Shown: positions 23,310 to 35,238 of the stretch, in pieces
Layout: each line of letters begins with the position of its first letter
Position numbering within the stretch: the stretch's first letter is position 1
NCBI GenBank assembly: GCA_964036275.1
Contig: OZ038439.1
Span: 9,690,904-9,754,903, forward strand
Direction of reading: 5' to 3'
Origin: Litoditis marina
Lineage: Eukaryota > Nematoda > Chromadorea > Rhabditida > Rhabditidae
DNA: 64,000 nt
Made by a program: the position numbers and the translations under genes
Notes under the pieces: generated by a model
The model's database searches: none
What the model was told of the DNA's origin: nothing
Seen by the model: the letters and a program-made list of their open reading frames with translations, nothing else

Positions 23310-26300
23310 AACTCCTCTTTCCTTTCCCAAATCTTCCGAAGTTGTTTCGCAATTGAAATTGGACGTAGAGGAGGAGTTGGAGACAATATTCCATGTCTGG
23401 CAGCGAATCTCAGAAGAAGTCGATAAGTTGGATGGCAAGGTAGGAGACCAAGTCTCTGTTGTAGTTTGAACTCGACACCCGCCATAGTTCACGAATTTGG
23501 AACCCCACGATCGAACTATAAACACAGCGGGATAAAGGCAACATAGAGATTTAACGGCGAAACGATGCAAACAAAATTTCACCCATAAATTTTAATTAAT
23601 ATAAGAAAAATTTTCTTTTCTTTCTAGATTACTGTTAACTTAATTATAACTTTTTAAACATATCAGTTCATTAACTTATACTCTATTAACACAATAACAT
23701 TTACATTTTGTTTTTCTAATACACAATTTAGGCTTGCTTCAGCATTCCCGAACTCTATAGTTCTCCTTAGGAAGTTATTTAGCTATTTGCTAACCGACTT
23801 TTGCGTCAATTCATGACGAGAGAGTGTGCAGATCAAATAGATAAAATTAATCTACTATGGGGAGGGGGGTGTCAAATTCATAGACGTTTGTTTCAAACCG
23901 GAATCGAACCTGCGAGCAAATGTTTCGTAGCTATAAGCCAACCACTGCGCTACGATAGCTCACTAGCGCCAAACCTTCGAATCAAAGAAATTCGACCCTA
24001 CATAGCGAAATGAAAATACAGTACCCTTCCGTCATCGCGTTGGCGACGATCATAGAGACTCAACAAGTTTTCTTGCATAAAATACAATTTTGAAAGTTTA
24101 CCTCATTTTGTGACTTGATCATAGCGGTTAGAATATTGTATCTCAGAAAAACTCAATCCGGTCAGACAACACTTTTTTCCTAACTACTTCCTCCTTTCCA
24201 AACTAGTTTCTCACGTTAGTTAGAACACAAAGATCAACGATCATAGAGACGTGTTTCATGCAGGTCCCGGCCGAGCGTGTGAAATGCTTGGTGGAGATGG
24301 TGGTACGGGGGGTCGGTGAATCGGAACGCTCGAACATTCGAGTAGGTGGTGGAGTTACTCAATTGCATGGGCAGAGTGTTCTCATTCGAATTATAGACAC
24401 GAGAGTTATTTTTTGTTTTTTAGTTGACATGCTCGGTGGGGTTTGCCTAATTTTAGTTCTGATTATCTTAGTGTAGTCAACTTTGAAGATTTGTACTGTG
24501 TTTGCTTGATGGCTCAGTTGAAACATAACCATCTATTTTTAGCTTTCTTCCCTGGAGTCCGAAATGAATTTCGCCAAATTGATAATGCAGAGCGAGCAGC
24601 GCAGGTAGCTTCGTTTCTCTATTTATGGGAGTTCAATTTCCACATAAGACCTCCTCTTGTATTTTTTGTGTAAAAAAAAGTTCTGCCTCTCGCCGGACTC
24701 GAACCCGCGAGCAAAAGTTTATTACCAGGCTGTAACCACTGCGCTACAAGAGCCGATAAGTGACATGTTTCGGAATCGGAGAGTTTGGTCCGTACACAGC
24801 GGAAAGTGAGATATACAGTACCCTCCCGCCTCTCCGTTGGCGACGACTATACAGTATGACTCATAATGATCAACTCAACATTCTCGCAAACAACAGATTG
24901 TTTCATCGTTCAACCTACAGACGAATTCGCAAACAACAAAATAATCTGTTCTTGTTTCCAGACGTGACCACGAGATATCTTCCCTGAGAATGGAATTCGA
25001 GAAGAAGATGAACCTAGTTCAAGATCACAACACAGACCTCCAGAATAGAGTGGAGCGCCAGCAAAAGGTGAGAAAGTACAAAATACAAGAAAGTACGAAC
25101 AGACAGTTTTTTTAGCTTTGAATTTGGAATTTTTCTAACTATACAACAATAAGTTTGTTCTGAGACTAAGTTTCAGTTTACTATCATGAGCGAGTACGTG
25201 TGCTCACCTGAACGTGGTGAATAACGTAGCTCCCTACCATTTGATGAAAAAGTATATCGATTTTCAGCTGATTTCCCTGATTTCCCTGCCGAATCGTCCA
25301 AAAAAGGTGGAAAACGATGTTCGTATGGCGGCCGGTCGCAGAAAATCTGAACTGAATTTCGAGAAGAAGAAGACGCAGGCGCCACTCGCGTATCAGGTGA
25401 ACAAAACACCACGAAAACATGAAAACTTGTACGAGTAGGCGACGATTCAGCTGAAACACTTTGGGCTAATGTCTCGTATGAAAAACTGTATTAGTGATTT
25501 TTCTTCAAGATCGACCAATCAGATTTCATCCCCGCATAGTATCTATCTTGGAGTTATAAACTGCTAGTTTAGGTTTTCACTTGAGTTATAGATGAAAGCT
25601 TAATGTGTTTTAGCTGAATCTTCGCCCACTCGTTTTACCATCCACCTTTCTGTGTAGTTTGTATTCCTGCAACACAACGTTTAGGAAAGGGAAAGAGGTG
25701 TAAAAAGAGCCGGATCCAAGTCTAATCCCTCGTCTTCTCTCGTTTTTCTCTTTTTTTTCTTGAAGGAGGACGATTATGTGGTCCAATCGCAACGCTTCAG
25801 TCCTTTAAACTGCAATACATTTTCCGATTGCAGTTTAAAGGACCGTTGACACGGGATTGGTTCACATAATCGTCTTGCTTTAACATGCTATAGTTTCTGC
25901 CATTACTACAGTGCAATCTCTTGATATGTTGGAGTTTACGAAAAATGAGTCATTAACACATCAAACAACAACGTCTTAAGAGAAATAAAACAAAAACTCC
26001 CATATTACAGCTCAACTTCTCGCCCGTCCCAACTTTCAGAACTGAGGTGACTTTTCAGTTCTTTTGTAGTTTCTGGGTTTTTTTTGGAGACTCACATCTC
26101 AGTTTTTTTTATTTTTAAGGTCTATTTAGAGTGTTGTCAAAATTTGTTCGAACACGATAATGTCTTCCTACACTTTCTGACCCCTTATAAGACGAACGTT
26201 CCGTAAACCCAGAATTCATTTGTATAGTTTCTCATTATGGAACATATAACTGCAAAAGTTGCTTTCCTCGAAAACTTTTTCGTTAATTTTCGCATGACCT

Positions 26301-27521
26301 ATAGCATTCATGTGATAGAAAACGGAAGGGTCATAGAAATCTCCTAAGTTCAACTTTTCATGAATAACTAAATACATTTGAACAAATTTTTGAATAAAGG
26401 ACCTTGCGACAAAGCTCAGTTGAGCTTTTACGAATTTTCAACTAAAATTAACAGTAGTTCGAACGAGGAAATTAGTTGAAACATAGAACAGAGAATAAAG
26501 AAAATCGCAAAAAAATCACAATTTTAGCGCAATAGTTTCTTGAACAATACGTTGAACGAGAGTGATGCCGAAACTTGGACTACGGCCAATTCCAACTGCT
26601 TCAAATCTAATATCAGCTCACTGGTAAGAACAAAATACGATTCTTAACAAACTAATTGTTTTTTTAAATATCGATTGAGCATGTATCAAAACTCTACTGA
26701 GTTTCTGCCCCTCTGAAGTTTTTGATGTAATTGCACTTCTCGATGGCTTGTAAAGGCTCCAATCCTGTGATTTTTCTTGAATTTCAGTAATGCCAACTTT
26801 TTATATGGTATTGATTATAGAGCTTTCCGGGAATTGACGTTTAAATACAACGAGAACACGTGTAATTTTTCAGGATGTCTCGGCAACAAGTACACTGGGC
26901 GGCAAGACGAGAGCTAAACGTCGTCTCTCGTTCAAGGGAACAACCAAATTCTTCAAGGTAACCACTTCTATATAATTTGCCTTAATTAATTTACAAATCT
27001 TAGTTCATCCATAATCGTAGTAAGGTTGTTAATCGAGTTGAAAATTTCGATTACCACTGAAACGTTTTTTCCGAGTTTTTCGAGTTCGAGTTTTATTTTT
27101 AACAACCCTAGTACTCAATATTATCCGCGATTTTTGATCCCCACCTGCGTCTCACTTTCTTCGTGATACAAATTTCGCGAAATAGTGTGCGAAGCGAGAG
27201 ACGCAGAATAGTATCGAGATGGGGTTATTCCCGCGTATATATTTCATATTTCATATTTTCGCGTACGTGCTGAGTATCTAGAGACTTATAAATTCATAAA
27301 CTATTAGAGTTTTTAACCAACGTAACTAGTTTCAGTTTGGGATAAACTTTCTCACAGACCTCAACATATTACACAGCAATGCGTGCGTGTTCAGTGAGCA
27401 GTTGCTTCAACACTAATTCTGTATTAAAGTTTATTAATTCTTATAATTTTTTTCCCATTTCCAGAGTTTCGTCCCCCGTCGTAGCTCCATTGGAAGTGAT
27501 GCAGTACAACCTCATCATTGA
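23310..27521 (+). CDS. Coiled-coil protein with basic Ser-rich C-terminus (5' end unresolved)
   Basis: Eight exons fit GT/AG rules and keep one frame: 23310-23439, 24264-24341, 24543-24604, 24962-25067, 25268-25396, 26528-26623, 26874-26957, 27465-27521 (TGA), about 246 aa. Exon 1 as given begins in phase 2 after a TTTTCCCAG acceptor, so at least one upstream exon with the start codon is missing. The first half is helical and charged (VEEELETIFHVWQRI, LRMEFEKKMNLVQDHN). The second half is basic, with a stretch RPKKVENDVRMAAGRR, an Asn/Ser-rich segment, and a tail with KTRAKRRLSFKGTTKFFK and PRRSS. The Trp-containing N-terminal helix and basic tail faintly recall PRC1/Ase1/SPD-1 spindle-midzone bundlers, but the protein is far shorter. 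That is a guess. Introns hold two tRNA-like repeats and a MITE. Confidence 0.65.
23583..23735 (-). repeat. Dispersed repeat, copy 2 (inverted relative to 19555-19715)
   Basis: Reverse complement of the him-10 last-intron repeat, lying in the first mapped intron of the coiled-coil gene. Confidence 0.7.
23880..24057 (-). repeat. tRNA-like plus body repeat, copy 1
   Basis: The segment at 23896-23957 is the reverse complement of a tRNA-like sequence with AGCGCAGTGGTTGG (A-box-like) and CAGGTTCGATTCCGG (B-box-like). It is followed by a body that includes TACAGTACCC and CGTTGGCGACGA. Other copies: 24676-24857, 45648-45826 and 48395-48560. Confidence 0.65.
24062..24235 (+). repeat. Dispersed ~170 bp direct repeat, copy 1
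   Basis: Shares long near-identical blocks (TTTTGAAAGTTTACCTC, ATCATAGCGGTTAGAATATT, AGAAAAACTCAATCCGGTC, TAGTTTCTCACGTTA) with 29230-29405 in the same orientation. Confidence 0.7.
24676..24857 (-). repeat. tRNA-like plus body repeat, copy 2
   Basis: tRNA-like part at 24682-24755 (minus strand) with TAGCGCAGTGGTTAC and CGGGTTCGAGTCCGG. The body, TACACAGCGGAAAGTGAGAT and CCGTTGGCGACGACTATACA, lies at 24793-24857. The tRNA arms do not pair fully, so it is not a functional tRNA gene. Confidence 0.7.
25760..25883. repeat. TTAA-flanked palindromic MITE, copy 5
   Basis: Slightly diverged copy (GAAGGAGGACGATTATGTGG to ACATAATCGTCTTGCTTTAA) in an intron of the coiled-coil gene. Confidence 0.85.
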
Positions 27522-27783
27522 TTGGAACGGAGATTCTTTTCTTCAATTATCGATTATTCTATACGTTATCGATCATTTACCTCTAGCGATATTCATAAGA
27601 CTGTTTCAAATCAATATTTTTTCTGTATCCTCCCCTTCGATGTAAATCTGAATAAAATCTCTTTTGTAGGTGTTGTGAATTGAACTAACGCGTCAAACTC
27701 ATACGAAAAAGAAATTCTGAATAATAAATCACATCTCTCATTTTGTCTCTCGTTTTGCGCACAATTTTATGACGCTTGTACGT

Positions 27784-27960
27784 GGCGGGGTACGAATTCC
27801 TCAAAAAACCAGGGGATACCTCATGAGCTATATCTCACGAGCTTCTATAGAGATTTCATTGTTTGCTATGAACACCAACAGCTCACGAGTAGCTCATGAG
27901 GTATCTTATGAGAAACTCACATGAACTTCTCATGAATTGGAACGAATCGGTACGCCGCCT
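27784..27960. repeat. CATGAG-rich palindromic repeat, copy 2
   Basis: Diverged copy of the 787-968 family with ACCTCATGAGCTA and GTACGCCGCCTGG landmarks. Confidence 0.7.
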
Positions 27961-28333
27961 GGTGTCAGAGCATGTCAGATAATTGGTGTATGTGGTTTCA
28001 GTTTTTGGTTTGTTTTTCTTGAGAACTTCAACAAAAGTAATACAGAATTATTGTGTGTTGGTAAGAGTTAATAACTGCACCATTCCCGTTATTTGTATAG
28101 TTGATTTTCCCATCAATTATCTCCAAATCATGAGAATGACCATAACGCGGAACTCGACATTTTCACATTCCCACGAAAAAACAATTACACCTGATTGAAC
28201 CTCGAAAAACGTCTAGAATAATCGTCATTTTACGTAGATTTGAAAAGCGGAGTGCTTCGTTGGACCAACTTTTCATTGAAAGAAAAAAATTTGGCATTAG
28301 AGAAAAGTTGTACAATGTGCTCTAGCTGTGAAA

Positions 28334-28628
28334 GCGGCGTACCAATCCCTCCAACCATATGAGTTTTTATAAGGTTCATATGAGTTTCTCATGAGATACC
28401 TTATGTGATGCTTATGTCGCTCCCAATGTCGTATCACAGCATTCAATAGAATCCCACCGGAAGCTCGTGAGTTATACTAGAAGTAAATTGAATAGTTGCG
28501 TAAAATTAGCAAGTGAAGTTGAGGAAGTTCTGCTGTGTTTAACATGTTTCACGTGACTGTGCAATTGACTAACAGTATATAGCTCATGGGGAATCTCATG
28601 AGTTCTTTGAGGGGTTAGTACGCCGCCT
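28334..28628. repeat. CATGAG-rich palindromic repeat, copy 3 with insert
   Basis: Longer than the other copies because it includes a ~110-bp segment (about 28470-28580) that resembles 218-355 (CTGCTGTGTTTAACATGT, CACGTGACTGTGCAATTGA). The ends read GCGGCGTACCAATCC and GTACGCCGCCTGG. Confidence 0.65.
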
Positions 28629-29229
28629 GGGAAAAAAGCAAACAAAAATAAAAATAAAACCAGACAAACTCTGAATCATGTCTGCTACTCAATGAAGAGT
28701 TAGCAATCCTGCAATCAGCTAGTTAAAATAAAACCTACAGGCATTTATCTAACGCGTCACTAGAGGACAAAATTAGGTTTTTGTTATCGAAAATGGGTGG
28801 TACGAGATGGAATTATCATTAAAAATTGCATCAACAAAATGTACACTAGTCTATTTGATTTGCAAAAACCCAGACAACTTGCAAAACGACTTATTTCGTT
28901 TGTTTTGTAAACGTTTACCCTTAATGTTTACTTTTCACATGTTTTTTTGGAAATGAACAACAAATAGTGTGTACTTGTTCGGTTTTCAATAGTTTTCAAT
29001 GTTTAACAGTCGATTTGTTGTTATTTCATTGGTATTTGTTTTCCTTAACTAATAAAGGTATATTAAGCAAATCGGAAACACGTAAGCCTGCCAATTTCCT
29101 GAATTGGTTTGCTAACTATTGTATAACTGCAATTTCCGCGAATTGTTTTGCAATTCAAACCAGACCTATTTTTTATGTCGAATTTAGTTGCAAATTTTAT
29201 GTCATGTTTTGTGATTTTTCCTGCAAAAA

Positions 29230-29405
29230 ACGCAATTTTGAAAGTTTACCTCCTTTTGTGACTAGATCATAGCGGTTAGAATATTGTATCTCAGAAAAAC
29301 TCAATCCGGTCCGACACCACTTTTTTTACTAACTACTTCCTTATTTCCAAATTAGTTTCTCACGTTAATGACGGGATGTTGGTTTGAACACAAAAATCAA
29401 CGATA
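29230..29405 (+). repeat. Dispersed ~170 bp direct repeat, copy 2
   Basis: Same orientation as and highly similar to 24062-24235. No coding frame. Confidence 0.7.
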
Positions 29406-31970
29406 AAATGTTGCACAGAACACAAATGGGAAAATCGAAGAAATTTATATATGCCCGACTAGGCAAGAATTCGAAAAATTTTCAGGTATAATTTTTCAGA
29501 ATAATTCAGTTGAATGTTTCTTTAGGCGGTGTAGTAATTTCCCGGAAACTTGTGAAGTCTCACGAGACCTATAGTACTGTAGTAAATTTACAACTTGTCT
29601 GGGGAATTGGAAATATCTAGTTTAGTGTTGCGCTTCCTAAATGTCAATTATGCTCTAATTGTCTAGCGCATTTCGTTGGCTCAATTATAAGGTACTACTA
29701 TGATGCTACGTCTATTTCCAAGAGAACACACATTATGTGCTGGATTTCCATAGTCTTTTTTAATGAGACTCATACAGTATGAATAAAAAACTTCATAACC
29801 GTTCAAAGTGCTAAAATGTTATTGCAGAGATTGAGATTTTCGCATTTTTTTTCGCACGATTCTGATTCTCTATTGCAAATACTGTTCGTTTGCGCTGAAA
29901 ATCATGAAAATTCTGGATGTGTACTGTAGTATTGTCAGTAGGAACGATTTCGACTATATCAAATGATCCGTCACATTTCACATATCAGATTTTCACTTTT
30001 TCCATTCTAGAATCTAGAATCTGGTCCATCTGGAAAACATTTGACGGGAAAGCGAAGACAATAAGAAAGTTTGATTGAATCACACAACTTGTGTTCTTTT
30101 TTGTTTTCTAACCTATCTTGCTGATCTGTGAACTATAGTTATAGGATCTTGGTGCGTGCCTTCTTTAAAGGGAAACTGATCCTCGATCTCTTTCTCCGAA
30201 ACGACTTGTACTTTCCTAATCAAAAAGTACAAATAAGGTCGAATCTCTACAAAAACTGTAAACTCGTCACTTTTTTGCTGATTTTGTTGTCCTCTGACCT
30301 AGTTACCATGGTTTTGAGACAACTCAGAAAAGAACAATATTAGTTCAAATGAAATCAGTACCCCCGTTCCTCGTTCATAGCAAAGTGTGAACGGTTCATA
30401 TTTGTATCAATATATAAATTTAAGAACGGCATTTCATCCATTTATACTTTGATGTTGGTTATTTAACATATTCACGCAGTTCCGGTATCGACCGTCGATG
30501 AAACTTGTATAGGGTGAACACTAACAGAGTTGTAATTTTAACTCGATACACACCATTACCGAAGAATTTCCACCAAACGCAACGGAATTAAACTTTATAG
30601 TTACCGCGGCGGGCGAGAATCGAACCCAGTTCGTGTGGTGTGAGAACCAAACCAAACGCAAAGCATTCAACCACTCGAAGCCAATGGTTCTGCTACTTCA
30701 TAGAAAGTGTCGAAAAATGCAGTGCGCACGGCGCACAACAAAATTTGCGGATCAAACACCGAAAACTGTTTGATACACGCCATTATATACGAAAAACTAC
30801 AAAGACAGTAGTATATGGCAAAATACACCGTATATGCTTGGTTCGGTGAAATCCTGATCAAAGACCGATATTCCGAGAGCTTCAACGACCTGCATTTTTC
30901 TGTGTTGTTCACTAAAAGTACAATTCTTGAAAGATCAACGCCGGTTTTCCAGAAGTATGTTCAAATTCTCTCGATTATGTAATTAGTTCTTACAGTAGTT
31001 GTTCCCATGCCAGTTTTTTGTAAATATCACGGAGGGGGTGGGTACTTAAGGCGGCTGGACAGCAAGGAAAGTTAATATGGAAGATCAGCTCGAGAGAAAC
31101 TAATTGATACCTTTCTTTATTCGAACTGACAAACCGTATTTGCATAGGGTTCACATGTTTCAGTTTTAGTTGTTTTGGTGTGCGCAACCTTATGTTTAGG
31201 TACCCCGGGGCACCTAAACTAGCTTTTCATTCTGCCCCCCCCCCCCTTAAGGCTGGAAACATCACAAGTTTGTCGTACAGGCTTCTGTGTACTAGGGGTG
31301 TTTAAAACCTTATACATCATACTCTCACTCATCTATAGACACTTACAGTATACTGTACTTTTGTTTAATTAATGTTTCCGTAGCATAACTTCAATTAGAG
31401 ATGTAGTATCTATAATAATAGTAAACCCTGTTCAAAACTTATAGATTCTACGCCATGAAAACTTGAGAAGACTTTCAATTGATTTGAGCACATGATTTTC
31501 AGAGTCCTGACGATGATTATTTGCAATAATTTTTTCGATGTCAAATTTGCAAAATTTCTTTGAACCTCTTTTTCTTTTCGAAAAACCATTCACACTTTTT
31601 GAGCGAAAATTACCGAACGTTTGAACTCTTATTTGCACGCCTTGATGAGTTTTCATTCAATTTACTTATTTACGAATGTTGTTTAGATGACTTGTGCGGT
31701 ACTTTTGTTGATCTTTCACAGAAAGTTGTAGCTAAAAAATATTTGTGTATTTTGTGTTCTTTAGTCGTATTGGAAGTTTGTAATATGAGATTCGACTCCT
31801 GGTTTTGACTTATTCTATAATGTTGTAAACTACACAGTTTGAAACATACAAAGATGTAATAAAACCACTTCTTGTTTGATGCATTAGACTATTCAACTAT
31901 CAGTTTGTTCTCAAATTTTTTATTGTTCTTACACTAAAATAACTAGTGTCTGTTAAATTAAATTTCAGAA

Positions 31971-34638
31971 ATGGGTCTCGATTCTCTCAAGTTCATAGTG
32001 ACAACCAGCTATGGAATGGTGGCGATGGCGGCGTATTTTGTAGTTTGCTCAATCATTCTTACAAACTACAAACTGTTCCGTGGATCGTTTTTTGTCCTGT
32101 TTCTCGTCTCTGCGACTTTCGTGAGTCTCAGTTTTGTATAAAACTGAAAAAAATAAAAATAAAACACGTAAACATGATAGAATTTCCTTTCCGTACTTAA
32201 AATAACTTTTCACTCTATTTCGCAGAGTTGGTTGAAATCGACGAAAAAATTGACTAAAAAATAGAAAGCTTAAAATGTCAAAAACTATCATTTAACGCGA
32301 AGTCGCAGCAGTAACTGTGCGCAACTACTACTTTTGTATAAGCATTATTCATGAAATAAGAAATTCAATTTGTTTATAGAACTATTTTTACAGTCACCCT
32401 CTGACAAACTAATTTTTTCTTCAAATAAATAAGGTTTTGTTGACAACTCCCGTTTTCAGAACGTAATCACGTACTGTAACTCGATGGTAACCCTGCGTCT
32501 ACCCCAAAACACGTGTAAAGACTGTCTTTTGGCTCCATTTTTCGAAAACGGTCACTTTTTGGGTCTGGAAATCTTTCACACCATTCACTATCATTGTGCC
32601 TATCTCCAGTATTTGATGATATCGACCATTTCCATAAATAGATGTTCCATGCTGTTCGCTCCACTCAGCTACGACCAGGTTAGTTCTGTTTCAGATTTTC
32701 ACTTGTAGTTGAGAGAAAAATATGTGACGCACCAACATTCATGCAATGTCTTCAACCTCTTTATAGTTAGTGAGTTTGCCGCAGTGTAACAACAGGATTT
32801 TCATATTTCTACCGAATTCTTGTGATAAAGTGCCAAACTTAAACAACTGTTTGCAGAGATGGTTGACCTTTATGCCTCTGGTAATAGCCGTTATTTTTCT
32901 TGCACCATTTCTGGCGACGTTGCGTATTTTTCTGGGCTACTCGAAATATGAATATATCGCCTCGATTGATGGATTCGCTACCAGCACTTCCGTGGTATGT
33001 ATTAATATTAATAAAAAGTGATAATGAACTATGTAAGATGCTAGCCAGTTATCTCAGCTCAAATGCTCGGACAATCCCAGCCATTTTTGTAGCGGCAGCG
33101 ACGGAAGAGTGTACAGATCACAGAGAGACAGACGTCTGCGGCCTCGACCAGAGAGTGTGCAGATCAGAGAGACGCAGACGTCTGTCAATGACTTTGATGC
33201 GCACTCGCTTCTCTGATTGCCTATCGAAGAAAAATGGCGACAAACGGTCTGAGCTCACTATTCTCACAAGAGATCTTTTTATCACACGAAATTGACGATG
33301 CAAAGTAAACTGTTGTTTCTAGCCCCGCACGACGATCTACAATCACCTGGTTCCGTTTCTCATTAGCGTCGCGGTCGCCAGTGCAGTGACGAACGTCGTT
33401 TCGATGTACAAACTGGTAGGTATAGTCGTCGTCTGGCTCACGTCTAGTGTTGAATCGCACATCTCAACTCACAGCTTGTTTCTAGATGACAAAACTAAGA
33501 TTTCAGTATAGTTGCTTTAGTTCCCACAGAGATCATGTCAGCGTGTAAATGGTACTTCGGGGAAAGTTTATAATACAAAGTTCAAGTTTTTTGGCGAGTC
33601 TTTTTATTTATATACTGAAAGAAGGCTGGTGGATGAAGCAGCTTTCGAACTTAACAACCCTAACTTGAGCGAAACCCAATTTGAAGTTAGTGGCACGCTG
33701 CCAAATTCCCAGTGAAAATGGCTGAAACTATATTTATTTCGGTTCCATCTGCAAGTCATGAACAACAAGCACTGTTTTGTTTGAAAACCAATACCAAACT
33801 CGAAATCGAGGATTTATCTGATTTCGGTTCTTTTCGGAAGTGTGTACAAAAACGTGAACATAGCAAAATATTACGGCTGCTAATGATTACCCAAGTAAAT
33901 CACACAATCTTCTGAACGTTTCAGAAAAAGATAACATCTCTGAGAAAAACGGAGGAGAACCTGTTCTGGATGACGCTTGTCATGTTTGTCATACAAATGT
34001 TTGCTGTAGTATGTACGGTCAGTTATGAACATTTTGTCTCAGAATACAAAAACTACTACAATATCGCGTTTTGTCAACAATAAAGGCCTCAATCTAGAAA
34101 GTGAAGTGTTGAGTGTGATACAGCACGTAATAACAGCGACAATTTGAGGCAATTACACTAAACTTGTGAAATTTCTGAAAAGCATGAACTCGAAAACTCA
34201 GAATACAAATGAGTTTCTCATCAAAGTTCTATGCAGTTGACAGAAGTTTAAATCAATTGTGTTCGATTCAAAACCTCACGAACTAAAAATCCCAAGAAAT
34301 AGAACTCTCTCGATTCTGATTGACAGCCCTAAAATTCTAATCAAAATCGAATTCAGGTGATGAACCTCCTGGGAGCCACTGGTCAAATCGGGACCTCCAT
34401 TCTCAGTCACTACGCCCTTCTTTTGACCCCGTTCGTCAGCGATGGATTGACCCTAGTTGACCCCTTTCTATTAATTATATTCAGTACAAATATACGGAAT
34501 ATTCTGCTCCGGAAACATAGATTGATCAAGGTTTCCGGCAATAAGATTGTAGCCTCTAGTGGAAGAATACAGGAGGTTTCCATGAGACCTCGAAGTAGGG
34601 TCCCGGAGGTTGGGGAACCTAAAAGAGAGGGAAACTGA
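31971..34638 (+). CDS. Srg-superfamily serpentine chemoreceptor, paralogue 1 (intact)
   Basis: Seven-transmembrane receptor of the nematode-specific Srg superfamily (srg/srv-like), expected in chemosensory neurons. Six exons: 31971-32120, 32460-32678, 32857-32994, 33323-33415, 33925-34017, 34357-34638 (TGA). All junctions are phase 0, giving 324 aa. Features: TM1 about 12-32, TM2 about 38-62; a Cys-bearing loop with LRLPQNTCKDC; TM3 ending in SINRCSMLFAP (the family's conserved NR at 110-111); TM4 about 128-146; TM5 about 175-195; TM6 about 213-231; and the TM7 signature PFVSDGLTLVDPFLL followed by FSTNIRNILL. The C-tail is about 30 residues longer than in its neighbours and Arg/Lys/Glu-rich. 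No defects seen. Superfamily is clear; the exact srg/srv subclass is not certain. Confidence 0.88.
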
Positions 34639-34662
34639 AAGTAGTAACTGAAAGTAGTATTG

Positions 34663-34698
34663 ATAATAATAATGATAATAATAATGATATTATTGGTA

Positions 34699-34743
<45 letters not shown>

Positions 34744-34745
34744 GT
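34663..34745. repeat. AAT trinucleotide microsatellite
   Basis: Imperfect then perfect AAT/ATA units just after the stop codon of receptor paralogue 1. Confidence 0.9.
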
Positions 34746-35115
34746 AATAACACAATGTTTCTTTGAACATATTCATCAATACAAATTTTGGGTACGTGAA
34801 ACGTGAACAGATATTGACAAACTTTGACCTTGTACTCTGAGAATCAGCACGAATTCTAGTATACTTTAAACGTTTGGTGTGATTCTGTAAGATGTGTACT
34901 GATTGTTCTTATCTGTTTGTGTGTGTGTTGTGTTCTAATTTTTGTATCGTTAGATTGTGATGTATGCCGAAAAACTGTTGAAATGTTCAATGTTTCACAG
35001 ATCACTTTGATGGAAATTCCAGAAAAGGAAAATTCTGCGCTGAAATTATCACTAGACGTTTGATGACTCCATGAAGAAATTGAATTATAATTCAAAAGTT
35101 CTTATTACTGAAACT

Positions 35116-35238
35116 TTAAAGTAGGACGATTATGCGGACCAGGCCCGTGACATTGGTCATTTGAACTGCAATTGAAAAATTTATTGCAGTTTGAAGGACC
35201 AAATCGTTGAGATTGGTTCATATAATCGTCCTTCGTTA
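35116..35238. repeat. TTAA-flanked palindromic MITE, copy 6
   Basis: Diverged copy (TTAAAGTAGGACGATTATG to CATATAATCGTCCTTCGTTA). Confidence 0.8.

Larger units (their letters stand above)
27522..31970. other. Gene-free interval upstream of the receptor cluster
   Basis: Contains an AATAAA signal near 27650 (3' end of the coiled-coil gene), two CATGAG palindromes (27784-27960, 28334-28628), a dispersed repeat (29230-29405), a tRNA-like relic on the minus strand at about 30600-30672 and a C-rich run near 31235. Otherwise AT-rich DNA with only short, uncharacteristic frames. No exon with both splice signals and family features was found. Confidence 0.6.

Noticed and set aside
28967..29272. 101-residue open frame
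   Set aside because: AT-rich, overlaps a dispersed repeat at its 3' end, and shows no splice signals or recognisable domain.
32040..32080. GTAGTTTG...AACTACAAAC inside receptor exon 1 resembles the small hairpin repeats
   Set aside because: The bases encode the conserved VVC and NYK residues in all three paralogues, and paralogue 2 breaks the match (GTGGTTTG), so coincidence is the simpler explanation.
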